Assembly (NCBI RefSeq): GCF_011044155.1
Contig: NZ_CP049056.1
Location: forward strand, 2,790,001 to 2,854,000
Reading direction: 5' to 3'
Origin: Pikeienuella piscinae
GTDB taxonomy: Bacteria > Pseudomonadota > Alphaproteobacteria > Rhodobacterales > Rhodobacteraceae
DNA: 64,000 nucleotides
Below, piece after piece: positions 43,245 to 52,167 of the stretch. The notes beneath the pieces are model-generated. The model was not told where the DNA came from and ran no database searches. It saw only the letters and a list, made by a program, of their open reading frames with translations. Within the stretch, counting starts at the first letter, position 1. Each line of letters starts with the position of its first letter. The translations under genes were made by a program, and so were the position numbers.

Positions 43245-44276
43245 ATGCCCGTCAACCAGGAAATTCTGCTAAAGGCCTACCCGGTCGGAACGCCGACAGT
43301 GGATACTTTCTCGATCCGTGAGGCGGCGACTCCAGCACTGCCCGCGGGCGGCGTCGTTCTCAAGCTGCTCTGGCTTTCGGTCGATCCCTATATGCGCGGC
43401 CGGATGTCGGACGCGAAATCCTACGCCGCGCCCTTCAAGCCCGGCGAGCCGGTCTATTCCGGGGGCGTCGCGGAGGTTATCGAGTCGGATAACCCGAAAC
43501 TGCCCGTTGGGGCGCTGGTCATGGGGATGATGAACTGGGCGCGTGTCCAGGCGCATAGCGGCGCCGATCTGACGGTGCTCGATCCGGCGCAGGGCTGGGG
43601 GACGAAGCTTTCTCCCTCGCTCGCGCTCGGCGCGCTCGGCATGCCGGGCTTCACCGCCTGGGTCGGACTGAACATTCATGGCCGGCCGAAGGAAGGTGAA
43701 ACCATCGTCGTCTCTGCGGCAACCGGCGCTGTCGGCTCCATGGTCTGCCAGTTGGCGAAGCGGAAGGGGCTGCGCGTCGTCGGCGTCGCGGGCGGGGCGG
43801 AAAAATGCGCCTATGCGGTCGAGACGCTCGGCTGCGACGCTTGCGTCGATCATCTCGACCCGGATCTCAAGAAAAACCTGGCGGCGGCCTGCCCGAATGG
43901 CGTCGACATCTACTTCGAGAATGTCGCCGGCGCGACGCTCGCCGCGGTGATGCCGCTCATGAACTTCTTCAGCCGCATTCCGCTCTGCGGCATGATTTCG
44001 CAATACAACGCGATGACCGGCGGCGGCGAGGGGCCGGATCGTTCCGCGGCGCTCTGGCGGGCGATTCTCGTCAACCGGATTGCGGTCAGGGGGTTCATTG
44101 TCTTCGACCACGCCGAAAAGCAGGGCGAATTCCTGAAGGAGGTCGCGCCATTGGTGGCCTCGGGCGAAATCAAGACGCGGGAAACCGTGAGCGAGGGGCT
44201 GGAAAAGGCGCCGGAAGCGTTCCTTTCGCTGCTGAAGGGAACGAATTTCGGCAAGGCCATCGTAAAGGTGGCGTAG
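43245..44276 (+). CDS. NADP-dependent MDR oxidoreductase (CurA/PTGR-like)
   Basis: This zinc-free medium-chain reductase has 343 residues. It has the family signature 'LWLSVDPYMRGRMSD' near 45-58, 'GMPGFTAWVGLNIHG' near 133, the nucleotide motif 'SAATGAVGSMVCQLAKRKG' near 158-176, and 'DIYFENVAGATLAAVMPLM' near 223. CurA and prostaglandin reductases reduce the C=C bond of enones such as 4-hydroxynonenal or curcumin with NADPH. The ATG at 43245 follows AGGAGG with 6-7 bases. It is divergent from the SDR operon, whose predicted 4-hydroxyacyl chemistry would also suit lipid aldehyde breakdown (inference). Confidence 0.9.
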   Translation: MPVNQEILLKAYPVGTPTVDTFSIREAATPALPAGGVVLKLLWLSVDPYMRGRMSDAKSYAAPFKPGEPVYSGGVAEVIESDNPKLPVGALVMGMMNWARVQAHSGADLTVLDPAQGWGTKLSPSLALGALGMPGFTAWVGLNIHGRPKEGETIVVSAATGAVGSMVCQLAKRKGLRVVGVAGGAEKCAYAVETLGCDACVDHLDPDLKKNLAAACPNGVDIYFENVAGATLAAVMPLMNFFSRIPLCGMISQYNAMTGGGEGPDRSAALWRAILVNRIAVRGFIVFDHAEKQGEFLKEVAPLVASGEIKTRETVSEGLEKAPEAFLSLLKGTNFGKAIVKVA

Positions 44277-44297
44277 GCGGCGCGGCGACCGCCGCTC

Positions 44298-47200
44298 TCA
44301 TGCGCTGAGATTCTTCGGCCGCGCGGCCATTTCGCGGGCGGCGCGGAGGTCGGCGCAGTCCTGCTCGGCGGAAAAGCCGAGCAGGCGCTCTTTCAGAAGC
44401 AGTCTCGCTTCCTCCCCCCGCCCCGGGATTTCGGCGAGCGAGAGCGTCGCGCGCAGCGCGAGGAGGCGCGCGCCCATCGCGTCCGCCTCCGCCATGGCGC
44501 GCCGCAAGAGCGTCTCGGCGGCTTTCGGCTGCGAACGGCGTCGAAGGACCCCTCTGAGACGCAGGATCTCCGGCGCCCAGAATTGCTCCCCGGACTCTGC
44601 GATAAAGGCCTCAGCCTGATCGAGCACCTGCTCCGCCTCGTCTTTTTCACCTTCGATCGCAAGCAGTTTGACGGTGAGCGACAGAAGGTAGCTGAGACCG
44701 AGACGTGAGCCGACCTCCTTCCAGTCCGCGAGTCCCTCGCGGGCGTAACCGGCGGCGGAAAGCCCCGGTTTCCGCTCGCCTCCGGTGGCGGCGAGAATCA
44801 CTTCGGTCCAGCCGATCCAGAACTGGAAGCCATGTTCGCGCGACATCGCCAGCCCTTGGGCGGCGAGAGCGCGCGCGCGTTCGCGGTCGCCGCAGAACTC
44901 ATGCGTCCAACTGGCGAAGCAGGTCGCGAAAGCGACCGAGAAACGGTGCGTCAGACTCTCGGCGACCTCGATCGATTGGGCGGCGTAGGCGCGCGCTTCG
45001 TTCGGGCGCCCTTGCGAAAACTCGACCCAGGCGGTGTAGGCGTTTGCAGCGACGCGGAAATCGACGACATCGACCTGCCGCGCCGTCGAGTAGTCGTCTT
45101 CCAGGAGCCCGGAATCGAGAACCTCAAACATGAGCTCTCGCGCCTCGTCCAGTCGGCCAGTGTAGAAAAGGATCGAGGCGAGGATGCGCCGCCCGGCGGC
45201 CAGGAAGATCGCGTCCTCCGCCGCTTCCGCCGCGGCCAGCAGTTTTTCGCCGCCGATCCGGGCCTCCCGATAATTGGCGCTCAGCATGTGATAACGCGAC
45301 ATGCCATAGTAGAGCGGCATCAGTTCCGACGTTGCGCCGATTTCGGTCGCGAGCGCCTCCACCCGATCGTAATTCTCCCGGACCGAGGTGTGCGCGTAGC
45401 CGCGCACGGTCTGCAATGGCACGCCGAACGCCATTCTGATGTCGAGTTCAAGGCGTCGACGGTCCGGGCCGTCCGACATCTCCTCGAGATGGTCGAGCGC
45501 ATTGGTGAAGTGCTGGATCGCCTCGCGATGCGCGGAGGCGTCGAGCGCGCGCCGTCCGGCGGCGAAGCTGAACGGAACGGCCTCCACCGGCGCGCCGCCG
45601 TTCAGGTAGTGCCGGGCGATGATCTCAGGTTCCAGCGTCCGCGCCTTCGGTTCCGCCGCCATCGCAGCGGCGATCCGGCTGTGCACGCGCTGGCGGGTCG
45701 ATTTCAGCATCGAGCTATACGCTGCGTCCTGCACCAGCGCATGGCGGAACTCGTACTCGACATCCGGCGGGAAACCGTAGCGGTGCAGCAGTTCGGCCTC
45801 GATCAGGCGATTGAGCGCCGCCTGAAGCTCCGCCTCCGGCGCATGGGTCGCGGCGGAGAGCAGACCCTGCCGGAACCGTCGTCCGATCGCGGCGGCGATC
45901 TGCGCAACCTCCTTCACGTTCGATAGCCGGTCGAGCCGCGCCATCAGAGAGTTTTGCAGACTGTCCGGGATCGCCAGCGGCGGCAGCGGACGCGAGAGCC
46001 GGAATGCGGCGTCCTCCTCCTCCATCAGCCCGCTTTCCAGCACCATCTTGGTCAGTTCCTCGATGAAGAGCGGCACGCCGTCGGTGCGCTGGACAATGGT
46101 GGCGGCGACCTCCTCCGGCAGCGGTTTTGGCGCGACGAGCGCGATAAGCTCCTGGCTCTCCACCCGGCTCAGCCGGTTCAGATTCAGCGTGGAGAGATGA
46201 TTTTCGTCGCGCCAGCTGCAATCGAAGTTCGGGCGGAACGTCAGGATCATCAGACACCGCCGTCTCGCCGTTTCGGTCACCCACTGGTCGATGAACTCCA
46301 GCGTAGAGGGGTCGGCCCAGTGCAGATCCTCGATCAGCAGGGCCAGCGTCCGATCGCCCGCTGTCGCGTCGATAAGCGCGGCGCAGGCGGCCTGGAAACG
46401 ATAATTCACCACCGAAGGGTCGGCTGCGCGCGCGTAACGTCCCGCGAGATCGACGCTCAGCGTGGAGGCGAGCGGCGCCATATAGACTTCGGGGTCGAGC
46501 CCGAGCCTTTCCACCAGCGCCTCCAGCTTCTCCAGGCGGTCAGCGGCGGGCTCCCCGTCGGAGAAACCGGCGCGGCGCACGAATTCCATGATGAAGGGCC
46601 TGAACGCGGTCGCGGTGTGAACCGAGGACGCGTAGAGCCGCAGTTCGGCGAAATTCGGGTCCGCGCGCAGTTCGTCGAGCAAGGTCTCGACAATCCGGGA
46701 CTTGCCGATCCCGGCCTCTCCGGTGAGCAGCACGGTCTGGCCTTCGCCGCTCGTCGCCCGCCGCCAGTTCTGGCGGAGGATCGTCAACTCGCCGTCGCGG
46801 CCGACAAGACGGGTTCGCGGTCCGTGCGCGCCGGAGCGGCGATCCGGCGCGTCGGCCAATGCGACATGGCAGACCATGGGCGCGGAAACGCCCTTGAGCT
46901 CGCGCAGTCCCATCGACTCGAAGATGAAGTCATGCTCGACAAGCCGGAATGTCGGCTGACCGACCACCACCTGACCGGGCGCCGCCAGCGCCTGCAGGCG
47001 GGCGGCGACGTTCGGCGTATCACCGATCACGCCCTGCTTTTCGCGCAGATCGCCCGCGCCGAGATCACCGACGACGACGAGCCCCGTGTTGATCCCGATC
47101 CGCGCCGCCAGTGGTTGTGAAAGGCCGGGAAAGTCCGCTTTCAACCGCGGCACCGCCGCCGCGATTTCAAGCCCTGCGCGCACCGCGCGGCGCGCGCTGT

Positions 47201-47636
47201 CCTCATAATCCACCGGATAGCCGAAATGCGCGTCCAGCCCGTCGCCGATCAGTTTCGTCACGGTCCCGCCCATCCGCTCCACCGCTTCGGCGCAGATCTG
47301 GCGGTAGGCGGAGAGCAGATCGCGCAGAACTTCTGGGTCCAGTTCCTCGGAGATCGGCGTCGAGCCGACCAGGTCGGAGAAAAGAATCGTCATCTGGCGA
47401 CGTTCGGCCGCGCCGGCGAGGGAAAGCGCGTCGCTATTCGACTGGGATTGCGACCGCGGTTCGGCGTCGACGGGCGCGGCGGCGACGCCGCACATCGGGC
47501 AAAAGCGCGCGCCCTCCGGCAATTCCGCGCCGCAGCCGGCGCAGCACAAGACGAGCCCGGCGCCGCACATATGGCAGAAACGCGCGTCGTTCGCCGGTTC
47601 GGCGCCGCATGCGGTGCAAGGTGATCGGATCGTCAG
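44298..47636 (-). CDS. Zinc-ribbon, class III cyclase, ATPase and TPR regulator
   Basis: A giant multidomain protein: 1090 residues from the first ATG (47570), about 1112 if started at a CTG at 47636. Order: paired zinc ribbons, a class III nucleotide cyclase (around residues 80-230) with both metal Asp ('FSDLVGST', 'LIGDGLDAHF') and 'GDTPNVAARL', a P-loop ATPase ('GEAGIGKSRIVE', Walker B 'LLIEDLHWADPS'), then about 500 helical, TPR-like residues. The ATG at 47570 would cut the first ribbon between Cys-His and Met-Cys. The upstream frame supplies Cys-Thr-Ala-Cys and Phe-Cys-His, so translation must begin earlier. It probably makes cAMP under ATPase/TPR control in the cytoplasm. Confidence 0.88.
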   Translation of the reverse strand: MTIRSPCTACGAEPANDARFCHMCGAGLVLCCAGCGAELPEGARFCPMCGVAAAPVDAEPRSQSQSNSDALSLAGAAERRQMTILFSDLVGSTPISEELDPEVLRDLLSAYRQICAEAVERMGGTVTKLIGDGLDAHFGYPVDYEDSARRAVRAGLEIAAAVPRLKADFPGLSQPLAARIGINTGLVVVGDLGAGDLREKQGVIGDTPNVAARLQALAAPGQVVVGQPTFRLVEHDFIFESMGLRELKGVSAPMVCHVALADAPDRRSGAHGPRTRLVGRDGELTILRQNWRRATSGEGQTVLLTGEAGIGKSRIVETLLDELRADPNFAELRLYASSVHTATAFRPFIMEFVRRAGFSDGEPAADRLEKLEALVERLGLDPEVYMAPLASTLSVDLAGRYARAADPSVVNYRFQAACAALIDATAGDRTLALLIEDLHWADPSTLEFIDQWVTETARRRCLMILTFRPNFDCSWRDENHLSTLNLNRLSRVESQELIALVAPKPLPEEVAATIVQRTDGVPLFIEELTKMVLESGLMEEEDAAFRLSRPLPPLAIPDSLQNSLMARLDRLSNVKEVAQIAAAIGRRFRQGLLSAATHAPEAELQAALNRLIEAELLHRYGFPPDVEYEFRHALVQDAAYSSMLKSTRQRVHSRIAAAMAAEPKARTLEPEIIARHYLNGGAPVEAVPFSFAAGRRALDASAHREAIQHFTNALDHLEEMSDGPDRRRLELDIRMAFGVPLQTVRGYAHTSVRENYDRVEALATEIGATSELMPLYYGMSRYHMLSANYREARIGGEKLLAAAEAAEDAIFLAAGRRILASILFYTGRLDEARELMFEVLDSGLLEDDYSTARQVDVVDFRVAANAYTAWVEFSQGRPNEARAYAAQSIEVAESLTHRFSVAFATCFASWTHEFCGDRERARALAAQGLAMSREHGFQFWIGWTEVILAATGGERKPGLSAAGYAREGLADWKEVGSRLGLSYLLSLTVKLLAIEGEKDEAEQVLDQAEAFIAESGEQFWAPEILRLRGVLRRRSQPKAAETLLRRAMAEADAMGARLLALRATLSLAEIPGRGEEARLLLKERLLGFSAEQDCADLRAAREMAARPKNLSA

Positions 47637-47637
47637 G

Positions 47638-47644
47638 CCCCCCC
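47638..47644 (-). repeat. Seven-G tract at the start of the cyclase gene
   Basis: On the coding (minus) strand an ATG at 47649 is followed by GGA and then seven G. That ATG is out of frame with the zinc ribbon by one base; with six G it would read straight into it. GGAGGGGGG also stands just before the in-frame CTG at 47636, as an excellent ribosome site. A read error, a slippage switch or a CTG start would each explain the arrangement. Confidence 0.6.
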
Positions 47645-47775
47645 TCCATGACTTCGCGTCCAGGATGCTTATCTCAATTCGTCTTCACGCAAAAGTGGAG
47701 ACACGGCCCGATTTCGCGCCACATATGGACAATCAGGCGCAATCGCCGGAAAGTGGCGCGGCGAGGTGATGCGGC

Positions 47776-49239
47776 ATGAGCGCGACGCTGACATTCCTGT
47801 TGAACGGCGAGGAGGTGGAGGCCCCGGATGCGGCCCCGACCGAAACGCTGCTCGATTTTCTCCGCTATCGGCGCGGGCTGACGGGCACAAAGGAAGGCTG
47901 CGCCGAAGGCGATTGCGGCGCCTGCACCGTGGTCGTTCGTGAAATCGCCCCTGACGGCGCGCTTCGGCGGCGGACAGCGAACGCCTGCATCCAGCTTCTG
48001 CCGATGTTGCATGGCCGCGAGGTGGTGACGGTGGAGGGCCTCGGCGGCGATCATCCGGTGCAGCGCGCGATGGCTGAAGGTCACGGCAGCCAGTGCGGCT
48101 TCTGTACGCCGGGCTTCGTCATGAGCCTCTGGCATGGATACGAGACTGGAGCGCCCGTCGACCCCGCGTCCGTCGCCGATCAGATCGCCGGGAATCTTTG
48201 CCGCTGCACCGGCTATGGCCCCATCCTCGCCGCCGCGTCGACCGCCCGGGCCACGCCGGCGGTGAAAGCCGATGCGGACGCGGCGCTGATGCGGCTCGAG
48301 ACGCTCCGCAAACGGCTCGACGGTGCGCTTGACCATCGAAGCGCGGCCGGCCGGTTCATCGCGCCGCGGAGCGCCGATGCGCTCGCTGTTCTGATCGAGC
48401 GGCATCCGGAAGCAACAATTCTCGCCGGGGCGACCGATATCGGCCTCTGGATCACCAAATCGGGCTTTCGACCGGAGACCCTAATCTGGCTGGGTGATTG
48501 CGCCGATCTCGACCGGATCGAAGACAGCGAGGCCGGGCTTTCTTTCGGCGCCGCGGTCAGCCACGAACGGGCGATGACTGCGCTTGGCGGTCTGGCGCCC
48601 GATCTTGGCGAACTCTGGCGACGCTTCGCCTCGGCTCAGGTTCGCGCCGCCGGCACGCTTTGCGGCAACATCGCAAACGGCTCGCCCATCGGCGACGCCG
48701 CGCCGGCGCTGATCGTGCTCGGGGCCGAAGTGACGCTAAGGAAGGGCGCGACGCGGCGCAGCCTGCCGCTTGAGGAATTCTTTATCGAATACGGAAAACA
48801 GGATCTCGCGCCCGGCGAATTCGTCGAAAGCGTCCTTGTTCCGCGCCCGGCCGATCCGATGGATATGCGCTGCTACAAGGTGTCGAAACGGTTCGACCAG
48901 GACATCACCGCGGTGCTGGCGGCGATCCATATGCGGCTGGCGGGCGGGTGTGTCGAACACGCGCGCATCGCCTTTGGCGGCATGGCGGGCACGCCGAAGC
49001 GGGCGCGGGCGGCGGAGGCGGCGCTGCTTGGCCGGGCGCTGGATGAAGCGGCGATCGAGGCTGCGGTCCGGGCGCTGGGCGCGGATTTCAGGCCGATGGA
49101 CGATCATCGCGCCTCCGCCGCTTACCGGATGAAGGTCGCGGGAAATCTCCTCAGGAAATATCTTGTCGAGCGCGGCGCCGGCGACCAGCGGGTGACGGGG
49201 CGCGGTCGGGCGTCGCCCCTCGCGATGGCGTCGTCATGA
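47776..49239 (+). CDS. xdhA: Xanthine dehydrogenase small subunit (Fe-S and FAD)
   Basis: The protein has 487 residues. The plant-type 2Fe-2S domain has 'GCAEGDCGACTV' near 42-53. The helical 2Fe-2S domain has 'CGFCTPGFVMSLW' near 110 and 'CRCTGY' near 142. The FAD domain (about 190-360) includes 'ILAGATDIGLW' near 216 and 'RAAGTLCGNIANGSPIGD' near 290-310. It passes electrons from the molybdenum subunit to NAD+. The ATG has GAGGTGA before it, and the large subunit overlaps the stop as ATGA. With the upstream adenine deaminase it could complete a path from adenine to urate. Confidence 0.93.
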   Translation: MSATLTFLLNGEEVEAPDAAPTETLLDFLRYRRGLTGTKEGCAEGDCGACTVVVREIAPDGALRRRTANACIQLLPMLHGREVVTVEGLGGDHPVQRAMAEGHGSQCGFCTPGFVMSLWHGYETGAPVDPASVADQIAGNLCRCTGYGPILAAASTARATPAVKADADAALMRLETLRKRLDGALDHRSAAGRFIAPRSADALAVLIERHPEATILAGATDIGLWITKSGFRPETLIWLGDCADLDRIEDSEAGLSFGAAVSHERAMTALGGLAPDLGELWRRFASAQVRAAGTLCGNIANGSPIGDAAPALIVLGAEVTLRKGATRRSLPLEEFFIEYGKQDLAPGEFVESVLVPRPADPMDMRCYKVSKRFDQDITAVLAAIHMRLAGGCVEHARIAFGGMAGTPKRARAAEAALLGRALDEAAIEAAVRALGADFRPMDDHRASAAYRMKVAGNLLRKYLVERGAGDQRVTGRGRASPLAMASS

Positions 49240-51542
49240 GCATGGATGGCGCAAGCGCGCTTTCCGCGGCTTCGGCGACAGGCGCTCTGGCGCATGACAG
49301 CGCCCATCGCCATGTCGCTGGCGACGCTCGTTACGTGGACGACCATGCCGAGCCGGGGGCGATGGTGCATCTTGCGTTCGGCCTCTCGGCGGTCGCGCGG
49401 GGGCGCATTCTATCGCTTGATCTCGCCCCGGTTCGCGCCGCGCCGGGTGTGATCCGGGTTTTGACCGCCGACGATCTGCCGGGGATCAACGACACCGGAC
49501 CGGTGGCGCGCGACGAGCCCGCGCTGGCGTTCTCGGAACGCCGTGGCGGCGAAGTCAACTATCACGGTCAGGCGCTTTTCCTGGTCGTCGCCAGAACACG
49601 GGAGGCGGCGCGGCTGGCGGCGAAGCTGGCGGTTGTGGAGTACGAGGAGGAGGCGCCGATCCTCTCCATCGACGACGCCATCGCCGCCGGCTCCTACCTC
49701 ACCGCCCCGTACCGCATGGCGGCGGGCGACGCCGTCGACGCCATCGCCGCCGCGCCGCGCCGGCTCAAGGGCCGGATCGAGATGGGCGGGCAGGAGCACT
49801 TCTATCTCGAAGGGCAGGTCGCGGTCGCCACGCCCGGCGAGGGCGACGAGATGCACGTCCTCTCCTCCACCCAGCATCCGTCCGAGGTGCAGGCGGCGGT
49901 CGCGCACAATCTCGCGCTGCCCGCCAACGCCGTGACGGTGGAGGTCCGCCGGATGGGCGGCGGCTTTGGCGGCAAGGAGACGCAGGGCGCCCTGATCGCT
50001 GTCGCCGCAGCGCTGGCGGCGAAGCTGACCGGGCGGCCCGCGAAACTGCGGCTCGACCGCGACGACGACATGATCCTGACCGGAAAACGCCATCCCTTTC
50101 GCGTAGATTACGAGGTCGGCTTCGACGACGAGGGCTGCATTCTCGGCGTGCGGTTCGAGCAATGGGCGAATTGCGGCTGGTCGGAGGATCTCTCCGCCGC
50201 CATCGCGGATCGGGCGATGTTCCATGCCGACAACGCTTATTTCTATCCCGCGGCGGAGATCATTTCCCACCGCTGTCGCACGAATCTCTGTTCGATGACG
50301 GCGTTTCGCGGATTTGGCGGCCCGCAGGGCGTCCTCGGCGCGGAGCGGATGATCCAGCATATCGCGCATGAACTCGGGCGCGATCCATTGACGATCAGGC
50401 GGCGGAATTTTTATGCGTCCGCCGGGGCCGGCGAGGCGCGGGCCATGACGCCCTATGGCATGCGGGTCGAGGATTGCGTCATCGGCGAGATCGTCGATGA
50501 CTTGGTCGTCGCCGCGGATTATCACGCCCGCCGGGCCGAGATCGCCGAATGGAACAGCCAAAGCCCGGTGATGAAGCGCGGCATTTCGCTGACGCCGGTC
50601 AAGTTCGGCATCTCCTTCACCACCACGCATCTCAACCAGGCCGGGGCGCTGGTGCTGATCTATCAGGACGGTTCGGTCATGCTGAACCATGGCGGGACCG
50701 AGATGGGGCAGGGCCTCTACCGGAAGGTCGCTCAGGTCGCCGCGGCGGAGTTCGGCCTGCCCGACGACGCGATCCGGATCACCGCCACGCGCACCGACAA
50801 GGTGCCGAACACCTCTCCCACCGCCGCGTCCTCCGGCTCCGACATGAACGGCATGGCGGTGAAGGACGCCTGCGATCAGCTGAAGGCGCGCATCGCCGCA
50901 CATCTCGGCGCCGAGGGCGCGATTTTCGAGAATGGAATGATCCGCTGGACGGGCGGCGAGACATCATGGGCGGAGGCGGTGAGCTCCGCCTATATGGCGC
51001 GCGTCTCGCTCGCGGCCTCCGGGTTCTACGCCACGCCGAAACTCACCTGGGACCGCCCGGCGGCGAAAGGGCGACCTTTCTACTATTTCGCCTACGGCGC
51101 GGCGGTGACGGAGGTTCTTCTCGATACGCTCACCGGCGAGAACCGGATGCTCAGGGTCGATATTCTTCACGATGTCGGCCGTTCTCTGAACCCGGCGATC
51201 GATCTCGGCCAGGTCGAGGGGGGCTTCATCCAGGGCGTCGGCTGGCTGACCACGGAGGAGCTGGTCTGGGACCCGAAGGGCCGGCTGGCGACGCACGCGC
51301 CATCGACCTACAAGATCCCGACCGCCGGCGACCGGCCCGAGGTGATGAACATGCGGCTCTGGGCGAAGGGCGAGAACCGGGAACTGACGATCCGCCGCTC
51401 GAAAGCGGTCGGCGAGCCGCCGCTGATGCTAGGTGTTTCAGCCTTCCTGGCGTTGCAGGAGGCGATGATGGCTTCGGCCGGCGAGTGGCGGCCGCTCGAC
51501 GCGCCGGCGACGGCGGAGCGGCTGCTCATGGCGCTCGACTGA
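49236..51542 (+). CDS. xdhB: Xanthine dehydrogenase molybdopterin-binding subunit
   Basis: The protein has 768 residues. Molybdopterin motifs: 'RMGGGFGGKETQGA' near 240-255, 'MTAFRGFGGPQGV' near 355-367 with the substrate-binding Arg, 'GGTEMGQGLY' near 487, and 'VGEPPLMLG' near 728-737, whose Glu is the general base of xanthine oxidoreductases. These residues fit xanthine dehydrogenase rather than CO dehydrogenase, which has a different active-site loop. It is coupled to xdhA. No xdhC, the usual sulfuration chaperone gene, follows; DUF1203 comes next. Confidence 0.93.
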   Translation: MSMDGASALSAASATGALAHDSAHRHVAGDARYVDDHAEPGAMVHLAFGLSAVARGRILSLDLAPVRAAPGVIRVLTADDLPGINDTGPVARDEPALAFSERRGGEVNYHGQALFLVVARTREAARLAAKLAVVEYEEEAPILSIDDAIAAGSYLTAPYRMAAGDAVDAIAAAPRRLKGRIEMGGQEHFYLEGQVAVATPGEGDEMHVLSSTQHPSEVQAAVAHNLALPANAVTVEVRRMGGGFGGKETQGALIAVAAALAAKLTGRPAKLRLDRDDDMILTGKRHPFRVDYEVGFDDEGCILGVRFEQWANCGWSEDLSAAIADRAMFHADNAYFYPAAEIISHRCRTNLCSMTAFRGFGGPQGVLGAERMIQHIAHELGRDPLTIRRRNFYASAGAGEARAMTPYGMRVEDCVIGEIVDDLVVAADYHARRAEIAEWNSQSPVMKRGISLTPVKFGISFTTTHLNQAGALVLIYQDGSVMLNHGGTEMGQGLYRKVAQVAAAEFGLPDDAIRITATRTDKVPNTSPTAASSGSDMNGMAVKDACDQLKARIAAHLGAEGAIFENGMIRWTGGETSWAEAVSSAYMARVSLAASGFYATPKLTWDRPAAKGRPFYYFAYGAAVTEVLLDTLTGENRMLRVDILHDVGRSLNPAIDLGQVEGGFIQGVGWLTTEELVWDPKGRLATHAPSTYKIPTAGDRPEVMNMRLWAKGENRELTIRRSKAVGEPPLMLGVSAFLALQEAMMASAGEWRPLDAPATAERLLMALD

Positions 51543-51618
51543 GCGCCGCATGATCCGGGTGTCGCGCCCGACCCGGCGCGGCTAGACCATCCTCCGCACC
51601 AGCGGGAGGAGACTCAAA

Positions 51619-52098
51619 ATGAGCGCCGGAACCAGCATCGCCTTTCACGCGCTCGATCCCGCTATCGTCGCCGCGCTGCGCGCCGGTGGCCCCGACGCCT
51701 ACGGCGCGCCGGCGGAACGCGCGATTTCCGACGGTTCGGGCAATCCCTGCCGGCTTTGTCTTTCCGATATCCCCAGGGGCGCCGGAATGCTGATCGTAGC
51801 GCACCGGCCGTTTCCTGCGCCCCAGCCCTATGCCGAAACCGGGCCGATCTTTCTTTGCGCCGAGTGCGCGCCGCGCCAGCCGAGCGCCGCGCCGCCGCCC
51901 GTGGTCGCCACGCGGAAGGAGTTTCTTCTGAAGGGGTACACGGAAGAATACAGGATCCGCTACGGAACCGGCAGAATCACCCCTGTTCCGCAGATTCGCG
52001 CCTATTGCCAAGAATTGCTGGCGCGCGGCGATGTCGCCTTCGTCGATATCCGGTCGGCGACAAACAACTGCTTTATCTGCCGGGTGCGGCGGGCCTGA
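51619..52098 (+). CDS. DUF1203 family protein
   Basis: The protein has 159 residues and a strong GGAGGAG ribosome site 7-8 bases before the ATG. The sequence 'YPCRLCL'-like 'NPCRLCLSDIPRGAGMLIVAHRPFPAPQPYAETGPIF' type core near 40-78 matches DUF1203, a small cytoplasmic family of unknown role. Six cysteines in CxxC-like pairs (near 42/45, 75/78 and at the end) suggest metal or redox binding in this member, which not all family members have. It lies 76 bases after xdhB and before a caspase gene; no role can be assigned. Confidence 0.8.
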   Translation: MSAGTSIAFHALDPAIVAALRAGGPDAYGAPAERAISDGSGNPCRLCLSDIPRGAGMLIVAHRPFPAPQPYAETGPIFLCAECAPRQPSAAPPPVVATRKEFLLKGYTEEYRIRYGTGRITPVPQIRAYCQELLARGDVAFVDIRSATNNCFICRVRRA

Positions 52099-52167
52099 GT
52101 GCGCCGCGAATGCCGCGATGTGCGATTGATCCTTGGCGGGGACGCGCGACGCGCGCATGGTCGTGTG

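Noticed and set aside
49410-50903. 497-codon frame antisense to xdhB
   Set aside because: A shadow of a strongly conserved enzyme gene with no recognisable motif of its own.
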